The notes beneath the pieces are model-generated. The model worked only from the letters and a program-made list of their open reading frames with translations. It was not told the origin of the DNA and made no database searches. 64,000 nt of DNA. Origin: Herbaspirillum sp. SJZ106. Its GTDB lineage: Bacteria; Pseudomonadota; Gammaproteobacteria; Burkholderiales; Burkholderiaceae_D. The stretch covers positions 124,001-188,000 of the forward strand of contig NZ_VFNI01000002.1 of the NCBI RefSeq assembly GCF_006715495.1, read 5' to 3'. The position numbers were made by a program, and so were the translations under genes. Positions 46,185 to 54,958 of this stretch are shown here, in pieces; the stretch's first letter is position 1; each line of letters starts with the position of its first letter.

Positions 46185-47083
46185 TCCCCGGCCTGGCTGC
46201 AAATCCAGCCGGCAACCAGGCGCACTTCGCGCCGCGGCGCGGCATCGGCCTGGATCAGCCAATAGGCGTGGCCATCCTCGGGTTGCGCGCGTGGCGGCGC
46301 CAGCATGATCAGCTGGCCGTTCTCCAGCAGCGGCCGGATCAGTTCCATGCGCCCCAGCGCTACGCCCTGGCCGGCCACGGCTGCCTGGATCACCATGTCG
46401 TACTGGTTGAAGCGCAGCATTCCGCGCTTTTTGCCCTTGCTTTTGCCGGCGCCGGCGAGGTCTTGCCATTGCTGCCATGAGAGCCAGGCATTGGGCTGGT
46501 CGAATTCCAGCAGCGGGATATCCGGCGGCAATTGCCCGGCGCTGGCGCCGGCCAGCAGCAGCGGATGCGCCACCGGCGCCACCGATTCGCCGAACAGCCG
46601 CTGCGCGCCGGGCGGCGCCAGCGCGGCGGTGGTGTAGCGGATCGCCAGGTCGATGCCGTCGTGGCGCAGGTCGGCCAGGCTGTCGCTGGCGGCCACGCGC
46701 ACGTCGATGCCGGGCAGATGCTGCTGCAGGTGCGCCAGGCGCGGCAGCAGCCACAGGCCGGTGACGCCGATGCTGGCGGTCACCGTCACCGGCTTGGCCG
46801 CCTGCGCGCTGCGCAATTCGCCCAGCACATCCTGCAATTGCTGCAGTACCGCGTCGGCGCTGCGAAACAGCCGCTCGCCTTCGGGCGTGAAGGCGATCGA
46901 ACGATGGCCGCGCACCAGGAGACGGATTCCCATGAATTCCTCCAGCGCATGGATCTGGCGGCTGACGGCCGATTGCGTCAGGCACAGGTCCTGCGCCGCC
47001 AGCGTAATGCTCATGCGGCGCCCGGCGGCGACGAAGCCGCGCAGCAGGTCCAGGGAGGGCAGTTTCAGCAGCGGAAGAGACAT
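46181..47083 (-). CDS. LysR-family regulator (GcvA-like)
   Basis: A 300-residue regulator. The HTH spans LPSLDLLRGFVAAGRRMSIT and AAQDLCLTQSAVSRQIHALE. The effector domain follows, with VTVTASIGVTGLWLLPRLAH, DLRHDGIDLAIRYT and FNQYDMVIQAAVAGQGVALG, the pattern of GcvA/AmpR-type LysR proteins. An in-frame ATG at 47116 is an alternative start. It converges on the CmcJ-like/isomerase pair and its coding end overlaps theirs. Whether it controls them is unknown. Confidence 0.92.
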   Translation of the reverse strand: MSLPLLKLPSLDLLRGFVAAGRRMSITLAAQDLCLTQSAVSRQIHALEEFMGIRLLVRGHRSIAFTPEGERLFRSADAVLQQLQDVLGELRSAQAAKPVTVTASIGVTGLWLLPRLAHLQQHLPGIDVRVAASDSLADLRHDGIDLAIRYTTAALAPPGAQRLFGESVAPVAHPLLLAGASAGQLPPDIPLLEFDQPNAWLSWQQWQDLAGAGKSKGKKRGMLRFNQYDMVIQAAVAGQGVALGRMELIRPLLENGQLIMLAPPRAQPEDGHAYWLIQADAAPRREVRLVAGWICSQAGD

Positions 47084-47167
47084 TCCTTGGCGGCATGCGA
47101 AAGAGGAAGGCTCCATTGAACCACAAGGCGCCTTCGGCTGCAGAAGGCAAGCCTGGAAAGGCCGGCG

Positions 47168-48565
47168 TCAGCCGGCGGGTTTGCCGGCCGGCAGGATGAC
47201 CGTGACCATCAGCCCGCCTTCGGCGGAGGTATCCAGCGCGACGCTGCCGCCGTGTTCCCGTGCCACCGTCCTGACGATCGCCAGCCCCAGGCCGCTGCCG
47301 CTCTGGACCTGGTCGGGATCGCGGAAGAAGCGGTCGAACACGCGCTCGCGCATGGCCGGCGCGATGCCCGGACCGGCGTCCGACACGCTCAGTTGCACGC
47401 CTTGCGCGCCCAGGTGCACAGCCACTTCGACCCGCGCGCGCGCCGGGCTGTACTTGATGGCGTTTTCCACCAGGTTGTCCACCAGCGACACCAGCCCTTC
47501 GCGTGCGCCATCTACCCATGCCTCGCCGCGCGCATCCAGTTCCAGCTCCACCTCGCGCTCGGTCGCCAGCGGCGACAGCGCCGCCAGCCGCTCCTGCACC
47601 AGCGCGGTCAACGCCACCGGACGCAACGGAATGCCGGTGTGCGCCTCGCTGCGCATGAGCAGCAGCAACTGGCGCACCAGTCGCGTGGCGCGGTTGCCGC
47701 TGTTGAGGATGCCGGCCAGCAGTTCGCGCTGGTGGGCATCGGCCACGCGCGACTGCATCGCCTCGACGTTGATGCGCATGGCCGCCAGCGGGGTGCGCAG
47801 CTCGTGCGCGGCGTCGGCGATGAAGGCGCGTTCGCGCCCGGCGCTCTCGCGCACCCGCGCCAGCAGGTCGTTGATGCAGTCGACCATGTTGCGCAGCTCT
47901 TCATGCTTGGGCATCGATTGCAGCGGCGCCAGGTCGTGCGGCCCGCGCTTGGCAACCTCGCGCGCCACCTTGCTCCACGGCCGCAGCGCCATGCGCACCG
48001 AGAGCCAGGCCGGCAGCAGCAGGAAGGGCAGGCTGATGAGCAGCGGCAGCAGGTAGTAGCCGCGCGAATTGATGTGGATGAAGAAGGCCCAGGCATCGCC
48101 CGGTATCACCAGCATGGCTTCGGCATCCGAGCGCGGCGAGCGGACGGTGCGGCTGCGCCAGGAGCGTTCGCCGACGGCGATACGTTCATTCGTGTCGTAA
48201 CGCGTGTTGCGTACCTCCAAAGGGGCGCCTGCGGACGCATAGACTACCTGGCCGTGGCTGCGCACGATCAGGCTGCTCGAAATCTTGGAATCGTCGCCGG
48301 GGCCGTAGTCTTCGCGCAGGGCCATGTCGATCTGGTGCAGGACTTCATGGCGTGCCTGCGGGCGATCTTGCAGTTCGTCCGTGACGGCCAGGACGGTGTC
48401 GAATACCTTGGCGCCGCCCAGCAGCCCCGGACCGCGCAGGCTTTCCCACAGCACGTAGGTGAGGAAGGCGCACCACAGCAGCGTGAGCAGCAGCAACTGC
48501 GCCAGCATGATCCGCCGCACCAGGGAGGGCGTCGCCACGCGACGCCACCAGCCGAGCATCATCAT
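47168..48565 (-). CDS. QseC/PmrB-like sensor histidine kinase
   Basis: A 465-residue membrane kinase. TM1 spans about residues 18-40 (IMLAQLLLLTLLWCAFLTYV), a periplasmic domain about 45-168, TM2 about 170-190 (YYLLPLLISLPFLLLPAWLS), then HAMP, an H-box with H254 (AFIADAAHELRTPLAAMRIN), an N-box (LVDNLVENAIKYSPARA) and GSGLGLAIVRTVAREHGG. Its start overlaps the regulator stop by 4 bp. Together they form a QseBC/PmrAB/BasRS-type system, divergent from a MipA gene. Confidence 0.94.
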   Translation of the reverse strand: MMMLGWWRRVATPSLVRRIMLAQLLLLTLLWCAFLTYVLWESLRGPGLLGGAKVFDTVLAVTDELQDRPQARHEVLHQIDMALREDYGPGDDSKISSSLIVRSHGQVVYASAGAPLEVRNTRYDTNERIAVGERSWRSRTVRSPRSDAEAMLVIPGDAWAFFIHINSRGYYLLPLLISLPFLLLPAWLSVRMALRPWSKVAREVAKRGPHDLAPLQSMPKHEELRNMVDCINDLLARVRESAGRERAFIADAAHELRTPLAAMRINVEAMQSRVADAHQRELLAGILNSGNRATRLVRQLLLLMRSEAHTGIPLRPVALTALVQERLAALSPLATEREVELELDARGEAWVDGAREGLVSLVDNLVENAIKYSPARARVEVAVHLGAQGVQLSVSDAGPGIAPAMRERVFDRFFRDPDQVQSGSGLGLAIVRTVAREHGGSVALDTSAEGGLMVTVILPAGKPAG

Positions 48566-49242
48566 GCGTTTTCCTTGCGCTGCGCCACGGTGTCGATCAC
48601 ATAGCCTACGCCGCGCACGGTGCGCACGAAGCCGTCGCCGATCTTGCGGCGCAGGTTGCCCATATGCACGTCCAGCGCGTTGCTGGCATTTTCATTGGCG
48701 CCGGGCAGCGCTTCTTCCTCCAGCAGGCGCCGCGTGACCACGCGGTCGGCGCGCACCATCAGCAGCTTGAGCAAGGCGTATTCGCTGGCCGTCAGTTCCA
48801 CCGCCCGTTCGCCTGCCGTCACGCGCCGCGTCGGCACGTGCAGCGTCAGGCCCCGCACTTCCAGCGTTTCGCCGTCGAAGCCGTAGCTGCGCCGCGCCAG
48901 CGCCTTCACGCGCGACAGCAGTTCGGCCAGCACGAAGGGCTTGACCAGGTAATCGTCGGCGCCGCCGTCCAGGCCGCGCAGGCGGTCTTCCAGGGCGTCG
49001 CGCGCGCTCAGGATGATGACCGGCATGTTGTGCCGCTCGCGCCGCAGGCGCGCCAGGATGCGCATGCCGTCGCCGTCGGGCAGGCCGAGGTCGAGCAGCG
49101 CCAGTTCGCAGGCGCCGGTCTCGAGCTGGCGCAGCGCGTCTTCCTGCTGGCGCACCCACACCACGTCGAAGCCATGGTCGGCCAGCGCGATGCGCACGCC
49201 ATTGCCCAGATCGAGGTCGTCTTCTATCAGGAGGATTTTCAT
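48562..49242 (-). CDS. QseB/PmrA-like response regulator
   Basis: A 226-residue OmpR-family regulator. The receiver has E7/D8, phospho-acceptor D51 (LALLDLGLPDGDGM), ILSARDALEDRLRGLDGGAD and switch lysine in DYLVKPFVLAELL. The output domain has VELTASEYALLKLLMVRADR, EENASNALDVHMGNLRRKIGD-type recognition elements and TVRGVGYVID. The start at 49242 is MKILLIEDD. A longer frame is open but enters the promoter. The divergent MipA promoter carries four half-sites spaced 11 bp, like PmrA/QseB boxes, so it likely controls mipA and itself. Confidence 0.94.
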   Translation of the reverse strand: MKILLIEDDLDLGNGVRIALADHGFDVVWVRQQEDALRQLETGACELALLDLGLPDGDGMRILARLRRERHNMPVIILSARDALEDRLRGLDGGADDYLVKPFVLAELLSRVKALARRSYGFDGETLEVRGLTLHVPTRRVTAGERAVELTASEYALLKLLMVRADRVVTRRLLEEEALPGANENASNALDVHMGNLRRKIGDGFVRTVRGVGYVIDTVAQRKENA

Positions 49243-49338
49243 GCCGCGAGTGTATACGCGGCGCGTGAAGAATGGCTTAAGACGCGTCAGGCCGGCATGC
49301 CCGTTGCGTGCAATGACGGGGGGCGGCACTGCGGGCGG

Positions 49339-49377
49339 CTTCATTTTTCCTTCATTTCCGGTTCATCCGGACTTCAT
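49339..49377. promoter_or_regulatory. Four TTCAT half-sites at exact 11-bp spacing
   Basis: TTCAT occurs at 49340, 49351, 49362 and 49373, each start exactly 11 bp after the previous one; the first two read CTTCAT, as does the last. PmrA/QseB-type regulators bind hexamer direct repeats with 5-bp spacers (CTTAAT-N5-CTTAAT), which gives the same 11-bp period. It lies 73 bp upstream of the MipA start, and the divergent regulator gene starts 97 bp to the left. Probable operator, with room for two dimers. Confidence 0.75.
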
Positions 49378-49449
49378 GCGTGGATTCCATACTGCGTTGC
49401 CACGGGGCCTGGCCTCGTCTTGCCCTCTTTCCTCCACCAAAGGTGTTTC

Positions 49450-50316
49450 ATGCAAAGTATCGAATCGTACCGGCAGCCGCGTTCGCGGCGCATTCCTGGC
49501 GCAATGTCCCGACTCTTGCGGCAGTCTTGTCCGCCGATGGCGCTGCTGGCGGTCGCTGCGCTGGCGGTATTGGCCGCTCCCACCCAGGCCGCCGAAGCGC
49601 CCAAAGGCGATGTGTTCACGCTGGGGGCGGGGGTGGCCATCGGCCCGCGTTATTCCGGTTCCGACCAGAACCGCGCCGGCCTCGGACTGGCGGTGGATTA
49701 TGCGGCGTCCAACGGTTTCTTCATCGGCACCACGCGCGGCATCGGCTACGGCAGCCAGGCCGGCAAGCTCGACTACAGCATTGCCCTGGGTTATCGCGAA
49801 GGCCGCAAGGACAGCATCCAGAGCAGTTTCATGGGACGTACCGGCAGCGATTACCTGCGCGGCATGGGCGAGATCAAGGGTTCGGTGACGACGCTGCTCG
49901 GACTGGGCTATACCGTGACCGACTGGTTGCGTCTCGGGCTGCAGGCCGAGGTGCCGCTGTCCCAGCGCGACAACGGCAGCGCCCTGCATTTCAGCGCCAG
50001 CAGCCCGTTCTACACCAGCGACTCCGACCGGCTGACGCTGGGCCTGACCAGCAGCTGGGGCAACCGCAAATACGTGCAGACCTACTACGGCGTGACGGCG
50101 GCCCAGTCGGCCGCGTCCGGTTTCCGCCAGCACGGCGCCAAGTCGGGAATCTACGCTTATGCGCTGGAATTGGGCTGGAAGCACAAGTTCGACGCCAACT
50201 GGAGCCTGATGGCGTCGGTCGGCGCCATGCAGCTTGCCGGCGACGCCGGCAACAGCCCTATCGTCAAGCGCAAGACGGCGCCGATGGGCAGCGTCTTCGT
50301 CACCTACAGCTATTGA
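49450..50316 (+). CDS. MipA/OmpV-family outer-membrane protein
   Basis: A 288-residue protein. The long signal region is cleaved near TQAAEA (about residue 48). The mature beta-barrel opens FTLGAGVAIGPRYSGSDQNR, a MipA signature, and ends in the aromatic VFVTYSY typical of outer-membrane barrels. MipA scaffolds murein synthesis in E. coli, and in other bacteria MipA genes respond to polymyxin or metals under PmrAB/QseBC-like systems. ATG 49450 has AAAGGTG upstream. The gene is divergent from such a system and followed after 48 bp by a thioester-reductase-like gene. Confidence 0.93.
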   Translation: MQSIESYRQPRSRRIPGAMSRLLRQSCPPMALLAVAALAVLAAPTQAAEAPKGDVFTLGAGVAIGPRYSGSDQNRAGLGLAVDYAASNGFFIGTTRGIGYGSQAGKLDYSIALGYREGRKDSIQSSFMGRTGSDYLRGMGEIKGSVTTLLGLGYTVTDWLRLGLQAEVPLSQRDNGSALHFSASSPFYTSDSDRLTLGLTSSWGNRKYVQTYYGVTAAQSAASGFRQHGAKSGIYAYALELGWKHKFDANWSLMASVGAMQLAGDAGNSPIVKRKTAPMGSVFVTYSY

Positions 50317-50364
50317 TGCGAACCGGCTACGCCGATTCCTTGGGCCAATCGAGAAAGGACTTTC

Positions 50365-51492
50365 ATGACGAACGAGCATGACGACTTGATCCTGCTCACC
50401 GGCGCCACCGGGTTTCTCGGCGGCGCGGTGGCGGTCGAGCTGATGCGGCAACGCCAGGGCGCGCGCCTGCTGTTGATGGTGCGCGGCGCGGATGCGGCCG
50501 GCGCCCATGCCCGCGTCACCTCGCAACTGCGCCGCCTGGGCGCGCCGGAAGAAGCGCTGCGGCGCTTGCGTCCTGCGCAGATCCTGCTGGCCAGCCTGGA
50601 GCAGGTCGAGTCCATCGCCGGCGATGCGCGGCTGGCGCGGGTAGGCGTGGCGATCCATTGCGCGGCGCATGCCAGCTTCACCGCCCATCCGGCGATGGGG
50701 GCACTCAACGTCGACGCCAGCATAATCCTGGCGCGGCTGCTGCAGCGCCATGCGCCGTTGCGCCGCTTCGTCTACATCGGTACCGCCATGGCGTGCGGCA
50801 ACCGGCAAGCGGCCGGCAGCGACATTCCCGAGAGCGCGGCGCTGCCGCTGGACGAACGTGCGCATTTGGTGACTTATACCCATTCCAAGGCGGTGTGCGA
50901 ACTGCTGTTGAGGAAGATGGCGCCGGCGTTGCCGCTGGTGGTGCTGCGCCCATCGATCGTCGTCGGCCATACCCGGCTTGGCTGCGCGCCATCGGCCAGC
51001 ATCTACTGGGTTTTCCGCGCCTGGCGCGCATTGGGCGCGAGCGTGGCGGAGCTGCAGCAGAAGATCGACGTGGTGCCGGTGGACTGGTGCGCGGCGGCCA
51101 TCGCGGCGGCGGCGCTGCGGCCGGAGTGGAAACACGACTTGCTGCACCTGTCGGCCGGCGCGCAGCGAAGCTGCAGCTTCGCCGATATCGACGCCGAACT
51201 GGCGCGGGCTGCCGGCGAGTCGCCCGGCGCCTACGGCATCCTGCCGCCGGAGCGCCTGGGGGAACTGCTGCCGCGCATCCGCGAACGACTGCCCGACTGC
51301 AATCCGCGCCTGATGTTGCGGGCGTTGCGGCTCTACGGCGGTTTTGCGCGGCTGGGCTACACCTTCGACAACCGCGCCACGCAGGAAGCCGGCATTCCGC
51401 CGCCGCCGCCGCTGACGCGCTACATCGGCCTGTGCGCGCAGAGCGTGGCGCACCAGCCGGTGTCGCAGCAGATGGCCTGGGATTTCAAGTGA
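50365..51492 (+). CDS. Thioester-reductase-like NAD(P)-binding protein (SDR, NAD_binding_4)
   Basis: A 375-residue extended short-chain dehydrogenase. The nucleotide motif is LILLTGATGFLGGAVAVELM (residues about 9-28). It has VAIHCAAHASFTAHPAMGAL, catalytic YxxxK in LVTYTHSKAVCELL, and VVLRPSIVVGHTRLG. This is the class of fatty-acyl-CoA and thioester-terminating reductases. The C-terminal part has KIDVVPVDWCAAAIAAAAL. A good ribosome-binding site (GAAAGGA) precedes the ATG. It lies in an apparent operon with the MipA gene. The substrate is unknown; lipid modification is one possibility. Confidence 0.87.
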   Translation: MTNEHDDLILLTGATGFLGGAVAVELMRQRQGARLLLMVRGADAAGAHARVTSQLRRLGAPEEALRRLRPAQILLASLEQVESIAGDARLARVGVAIHCAAHASFTAHPAMGALNVDASIILARLLQRHAPLRRFVYIGTAMACGNRQAAGSDIPESAALPLDERAHLVTYTHSKAVCELLLRKMAPALPLVVLRPSIVVGHTRLGCAPSASIYWVFRAWRALGASVAELQQKIDVVPVDWCAAAIAAAALRPEWKHDLLHLSAGAQRSCSFADIDAELARAAGESPGAYGILPPERLGELLPRIRERLPDCNPRLMLRALRLYGGFARLGYTFDNRATQEAGIPPPPPLTRYIGLCAQSVAHQPVSQQMAWDFK

Positions 51493-51511
51493 AGATGGAT
51501 GCAGCGGCGGC

Positions 51512-52966
51512 TTACAGCCGCACTTCGGCTACGCCGGGAAAGGTGATGCGCACCACCAGCCCGCTGCCTTGCGCCGGGCTTTCCAGCGCAATATGGGCGT
51601 GGTGCATGGCGGCGATTTCGCGCACGATGGAAAGACCCAGGCCGGTGCCGGAGGGGTTGATGTGCTGCGTGGCGCTGGCGCGGTAGAACGGTTCGAAAAC
51701 GCGTCCGCGCTCGATGTCGGGAATGCCGGGGCCATTGTCTTCCACTTCCAGCAGTGCGCGCGTGGCGCGGCCGGGCTCGCTGGCGGCATGGACGCGCAGC
51801 GTGATGCGCCCGCCGTCGGGCGTGTAGCGGATGGCGTTGTCGAGCAGGTTGACGATCAGTTCATGCAGCAGCAGCGCGTTGCCTTCGATGCGGATGTCGC
51901 CTTCGCTTTCGAAGGCCAGTTCGATGCGGCGCATCACCGCCTGCTGCGACAGTTCCAGCGCCACCTGGCGTACCGCGTCGGTCAGCGAGACCGGCGCCGT
52001 GCCGCCTTCGGCGGCGCCGTGTTCGGCGCGCGCCAGCGTCAGCAAGCGGTTGGCCAGGTGCACGGTGGCGTCGGTGGTGTGCGCCATGCCTTCGACCAGT
52101 TCCCGCAATTGGGCCGGGTCGTGTTGCCCGCGCCTGAGTTCGCGCAAGCTCAGTTCGGCCTGGGTCTTCAAGACCGTCAGCGGCGTGCGCAGCTGGTGCG
52201 AGGCGTCGGCGATGAAGCGGCGCTGGCCCGAGATCAGGGTTTGCAACCTTTCCATGTAGCCGTTCATGGCCAGCACCAGCGGCCGCATTTCCTTGTGCAC
52301 CAGCGTCGGATCGAAACCGGAGAGATCGGTGGGCGCGCTGGCCTCGACTTCGCCGCGCAATTGCATCATCGGGCGCAGCACGAAGCGTACTGCGATCCAT
52401 ACCAGGAGCGCGGCCACAGTCACCAGCGTGCCCTGGCGCCACAACGTGTCGAACAGGATCTTGCGCGTCATGCCATGGCGCGCATCCATGGTTTCCCCGA
52501 CCTGGATGAGCACGATGCCGCGCATGCTGTCGTCATATACCGGCTGCAGCAGCGCGGCGATGCGGATCGGCTGGTCGTGGTAGTCGGCCTGGTAAAAGCG
52601 CACCAGCGCCGGATAGGCTTCCGACCGCTTGACATCGGGCGGCACCGGCGGCAGGTCGTCGTAGCCCGACACCAGTTCGCCGTTCAGGCCGGTGACCTTG
52701 TAATAGATGCGGCCCAGGGTATCGGTTTCGAAACTGTCGAGCGCTACATAAGGAACGTCGGCGATGACCTGGCCGTCGACGATGGAAACGCGCTCGGCCA
52801 GCGCCCGGGTGGATGCCAGCAGCGAGCGGTCGTAGGCCAGGTCGGCCACTTCCAGGGCGTTGTAGTAGACCGAGACGGCGTCCAGCGCCACCAGCAGCGT
52901 CAGCGGAATCAGCAGCCAGCGCAGCAATTGGCCGCGCAGGCTGCCCAGTTTCGCTTGTGCGGCCAT
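51512..52966 (-). CDS. TctE-like sensor histidine kinase
   Basis: A 484-residue kinase. TM1 spans about residues 14-36 (LLRWLLIPLTLLVALDAVSV), followed by a TctE-type periplasmic domain (VADLAYDRSLLASTRALAER; RIYYKVTGLNGELVSGYDDL), TM2 at about 178-196 (LVTVAALLVWIAVRFVL), HAMP, an H-box with H257 (FIADASHQLRTPLTVLKTQA), an N-box (LIVNLLDNAIRYTPDG) and GTGLGLSIVREIAAMH. The start shares one base with the regulator stop (TGATG). With the regulator it matches tricarboxylate-sensing TctDE, which fits the divergent Bug binding-protein gene. Confidence 0.94.
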   Translation of the reverse strand: MAAQAKLGSLRGQLLRWLLIPLTLLVALDAVSVYYNALEVADLAYDRSLLASTRALAERVSIVDGQVIADVPYVALDSFETDTLGRIYYKVTGLNGELVSGYDDLPPVPPDVKRSEAYPALVRFYQADYHDQPIRIAALLQPVYDDSMRGIVLIQVGETMDARHGMTRKILFDTLWRQGTLVTVAALLVWIAVRFVLRPMMQLRGEVEASAPTDLSGFDPTLVHKEMRPLVLAMNGYMERLQTLISGQRRFIADASHQLRTPLTVLKTQAELSLRELRRGQHDPAQLRELVEGMAHTTDATVHLANRLLTLARAEHGAAEGGTAPVSLTDAVRQVALELSQQAVMRRIELAFESEGDIRIEGNALLLHELIVNLLDNAIRYTPDGGRITLRVHAASEPGRATRALLEVEDNGPGIPDIERGRVFEPFYRASATQHINPSGTGLGLSIVREIAAMHHAHIALESPAQGSGLVVRITFPGVAEVRL

Positions 52967-53640
52967 CACACTGCCTGCAGCAGGTAGCCCAGGCCGCGCA
53001 AGGTGGTGATGGAGACGCGCCCGGGGCCGGCATGTTCCAGTTTCTTGCGCAGGCGATGGATGTAGATTTCGATGGCGTCGACGCTGGCGCTGTCGTCCAG
53101 CGAAAACACCTGCTGGAACAACTTCTCCTTGGGCACCGTATGCCCGTGGCGCGACAGCAGCGCTTCCAGCACCGCATGCTCGCGCGGGGTCAGCGCCAGC
53201 AATTCGCCGCCGTAGCTGAAGGTGCGCGAAACGGTATCGAAGCACAGCGCGCCGCAGCTGACGGTGACCGCCTCATTGTTCTGGGTGCGGCGCAGCAGCG
53301 CCTTCACCCGCGCTTCCAGTTCTTCCAGTTCGAACGGTTTGGCCAGATAATCGTCGGCGCCCAGGTTCAGGCCGTTGACGCGGTCGGCCAGCCCGCCGCG
53401 CGCGGTCAGGATCAATACCGGCGAGCGGCTGCCGCGGGCGCGCATGCGCTTTAGCACCTCCAGTCCATCCATCCTGGGCAGCGTGAGGTCGAGGATCACC
53501 AGCGCGTATTCCTGCGTCAGCAGCAGGCTGTCGGCGTCGGCGCCGTTGCGCGCGCATTCCACGTTGAGGTGGGCATCCTGCAGGGCTTTGGAAATCCAGC
53601 GGGAAAGTTCGACGTGATCTTCTACCAGCAAGATGCGCAT
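52966..53640 (-). CDS. TctD-like response regulator
   Basis: A 224-residue OmpR-family regulator. The receiver has E7/D8, phospho-acceptor D51 (LVILDLTLPRMDGLEVL), TARGGLADRVNGLNLGAD and switch lysine in DYLAKPFELEELEARV. The output domain has LTPREHAVLEALLSRHGHTV, SVDAIEIYIHRLRKKLEHA and TTLRGLGYLLQ. It is first in the operon with its kinase, divergent from a Bug-family binding-protein gene, and likely activates transport of a carboxylate. Direct repeats of TGAAAG spaced 11 bp lie in the intergenic region. Confidence 0.94.
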   Translation of the reverse strand: MRILLVEDHVELSRWISKALQDAHLNVECARNGADADSLLLTQEYALVILDLTLPRMDGLEVLKRMRARGSRSPVLILTARGGLADRVNGLNLGADDYLAKPFELEELEARVKALLRRTQNNEAVTVSCGALCFDTVSRTFSYGGELLALTPREHAVLEALLSRHGHTVPKEKLFQQVFSLDDSASVDAIEIYIHRLRKKLEHAGPGRVSITTLRGLGYLLQAV

Positions 53641-53940
53641 GATATTGCCTTATTAGAATATTGTTGATGCGGAGCCGGGCTGTTATAGACACGCGTCCGG
53701 CTTGCCCCCAGCGCGGATGCTAACAGATGCATGCGCAGGGTTGAAATGCATGGATGGCAACTGCGCAAATCGCACACAGGATTTCTTGCATGGGGGCTTT
53801 CCATTGAAAGCCGACTGAAAGACTTTTCTTGTAGGATTAGCCAAACCCAAAAAGAATCAAGCCGGAGACAAGACCATGACGTATTTCCCCGATTCCCGAT
53901 ATTGCGCAGAGGCCTGAGCGGTGCACCCGCAAGACCAGGC
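53641..53940. other. Divergent intergenic region with repeats and a short upstream ORF
   Basis: About 300 bp. GGCTTTC-CATT-GAAAGCC is an 18-bp inverted repeat at 53795-53812. TGAAAG recurs at 53805-53810 and 53816-53821 (11-bp period). A 13-codon ORF, MTYFPDSRYCAEA, starts at 53876 with GGAGAC upstream and ends at 53917, in a different frame from the binding-protein gene. It may be a leader peptide. Confidence 0.45.
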
Positions 53941-54903
53941 ATGAAAGCACGCAGCCTGCGCATCCTGTTGATGGCATGCCTGTTGGCGTGCGCCGCGCCG
54001 CGGGCGTTGGCGCTGGAATGCATCGTGCCGGCCAAGCCCGGCGGCGGCATGGATGTCGCCTGCAAGATGCTGCGCAAGATCTTCCCGGCGGGCGCCGGGA
54101 GCGAACAGGTCAAGCTGAGCTACTTGCCTGGCGGCATCGGCGCGGTGGCGTGGAGTTCGGTCGTGTCGAAGCGGCGCGGCGGGCCCGATGTGCTGGTGAC
54201 CTTTTCCGGCGGTTCGCTGCTGAACCTGGCGCAGGGGAAGTACGGCAAGGCCTCGGTGGATGACGTGCGCTGGGTGGCTGGCGTGGGCATCGATTACGGC
54301 ATGATCGCGGTACGCAGCGACGCTCCCTGGCGCAGCCTGCGCGAACTGATGCAGGCCATCCGCAAGGATCCGGCCAGGACGACGGTCGGATTGTCCGGCA
54401 CGGTGGGCAGCCAGGACTGGCTGAAGATGGCGCTCATTGCCAGCCGCGCCGGCATCGAGCCCCGGCAGTTCCGCTTTGTCGCCCTGGAGGGCGGCGGCGA
54501 TTCCTTCGCCGCGCTGCAGGCCGGTCATGTGCAGGTGATTTCGGGCGACGCCTCGGAGGTGGCGCACTTCGCCGCCGAAGGCCGGGTGAGGATCCTGGCG
54601 GTGCTGTCCGAGCAGCGCCTGCCGGGCGCGCTGCAGGGAGTGCCCACCGCGCGCGAACAAGGGTACGACGTGGTCTGGCCCATCATCCGCGGCTTCTACA
54701 TGAGCCCGCATGTGCCGGAGGCGGATTACCGCCGTTGGGTAGAGATTTTCGACAAGGCGATGGCCGATCCCGCCTTCGACCTGCAACGCAGCGCCAGCGG
54801 TCTTTATCCCTTTGCCATGACCGGCAAGCCGCTGACCGATTACATTGCGCAGACCGTTGCGCAGTACCGCAAGCAGTCCCAGGAGCTAGGGCTGGTTCGT
54901 TGA
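53941..54903 (+). CDS. Bug-family (TctC) tripartite tricarboxylate binding protein
   Basis: A 320-residue periplasmic binding protein. The signal is cleaved near ALA-LE (about residue 25). The mature part has LECIVPAKPGGGMDVACKML (the TctC ligand loop with two Cys), YLPGGIGAVAWSSVVSKRRG, FSGGSLLNLAQGKYGKAS, AVRSDAPWRSLRELMQAIR, GSQDWLKMALIASRAG and GVPTAREQGYDVVWPIIRGF. The start is MKARSLRI; upstream in-frame extension to 53731 lacks signal character. No TctAB membrane genes are adjacent, which is common for Bug proteins. Control by the divergent TctDE-like system is likely. Confidence 0.9.
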   Translation: MKARSLRILLMACLLACAAPRALALECIVPAKPGGGMDVACKMLRKIFPAGAGSEQVKLSYLPGGIGAVAWSSVVSKRRGGPDVLVTFSGGSLLNLAQGKYGKASVDDVRWVAGVGIDYGMIAVRSDAPWRSLRELMQAIRKDPARTTVGLSGTVGSQDWLKMALIASRAGIEPRQFRFVALEGGGDSFAALQAGHVQVISGDASEVAHFAAEGRVRILAVLSEQRLPGALQGVPTAREQGYDVVWPIIRGFYMSPHVPEADYRRWVEIFDKAMADPAFDLQRSASGLYPFAMTGKPLTDYIAQTVAQYRKQSQELGLVR

Positions 54904-54958
54904 CCAGGCGCTTTTCGGCGCCGCACAACCAGCCTCATTTCAATATCAAGGAGAACCC

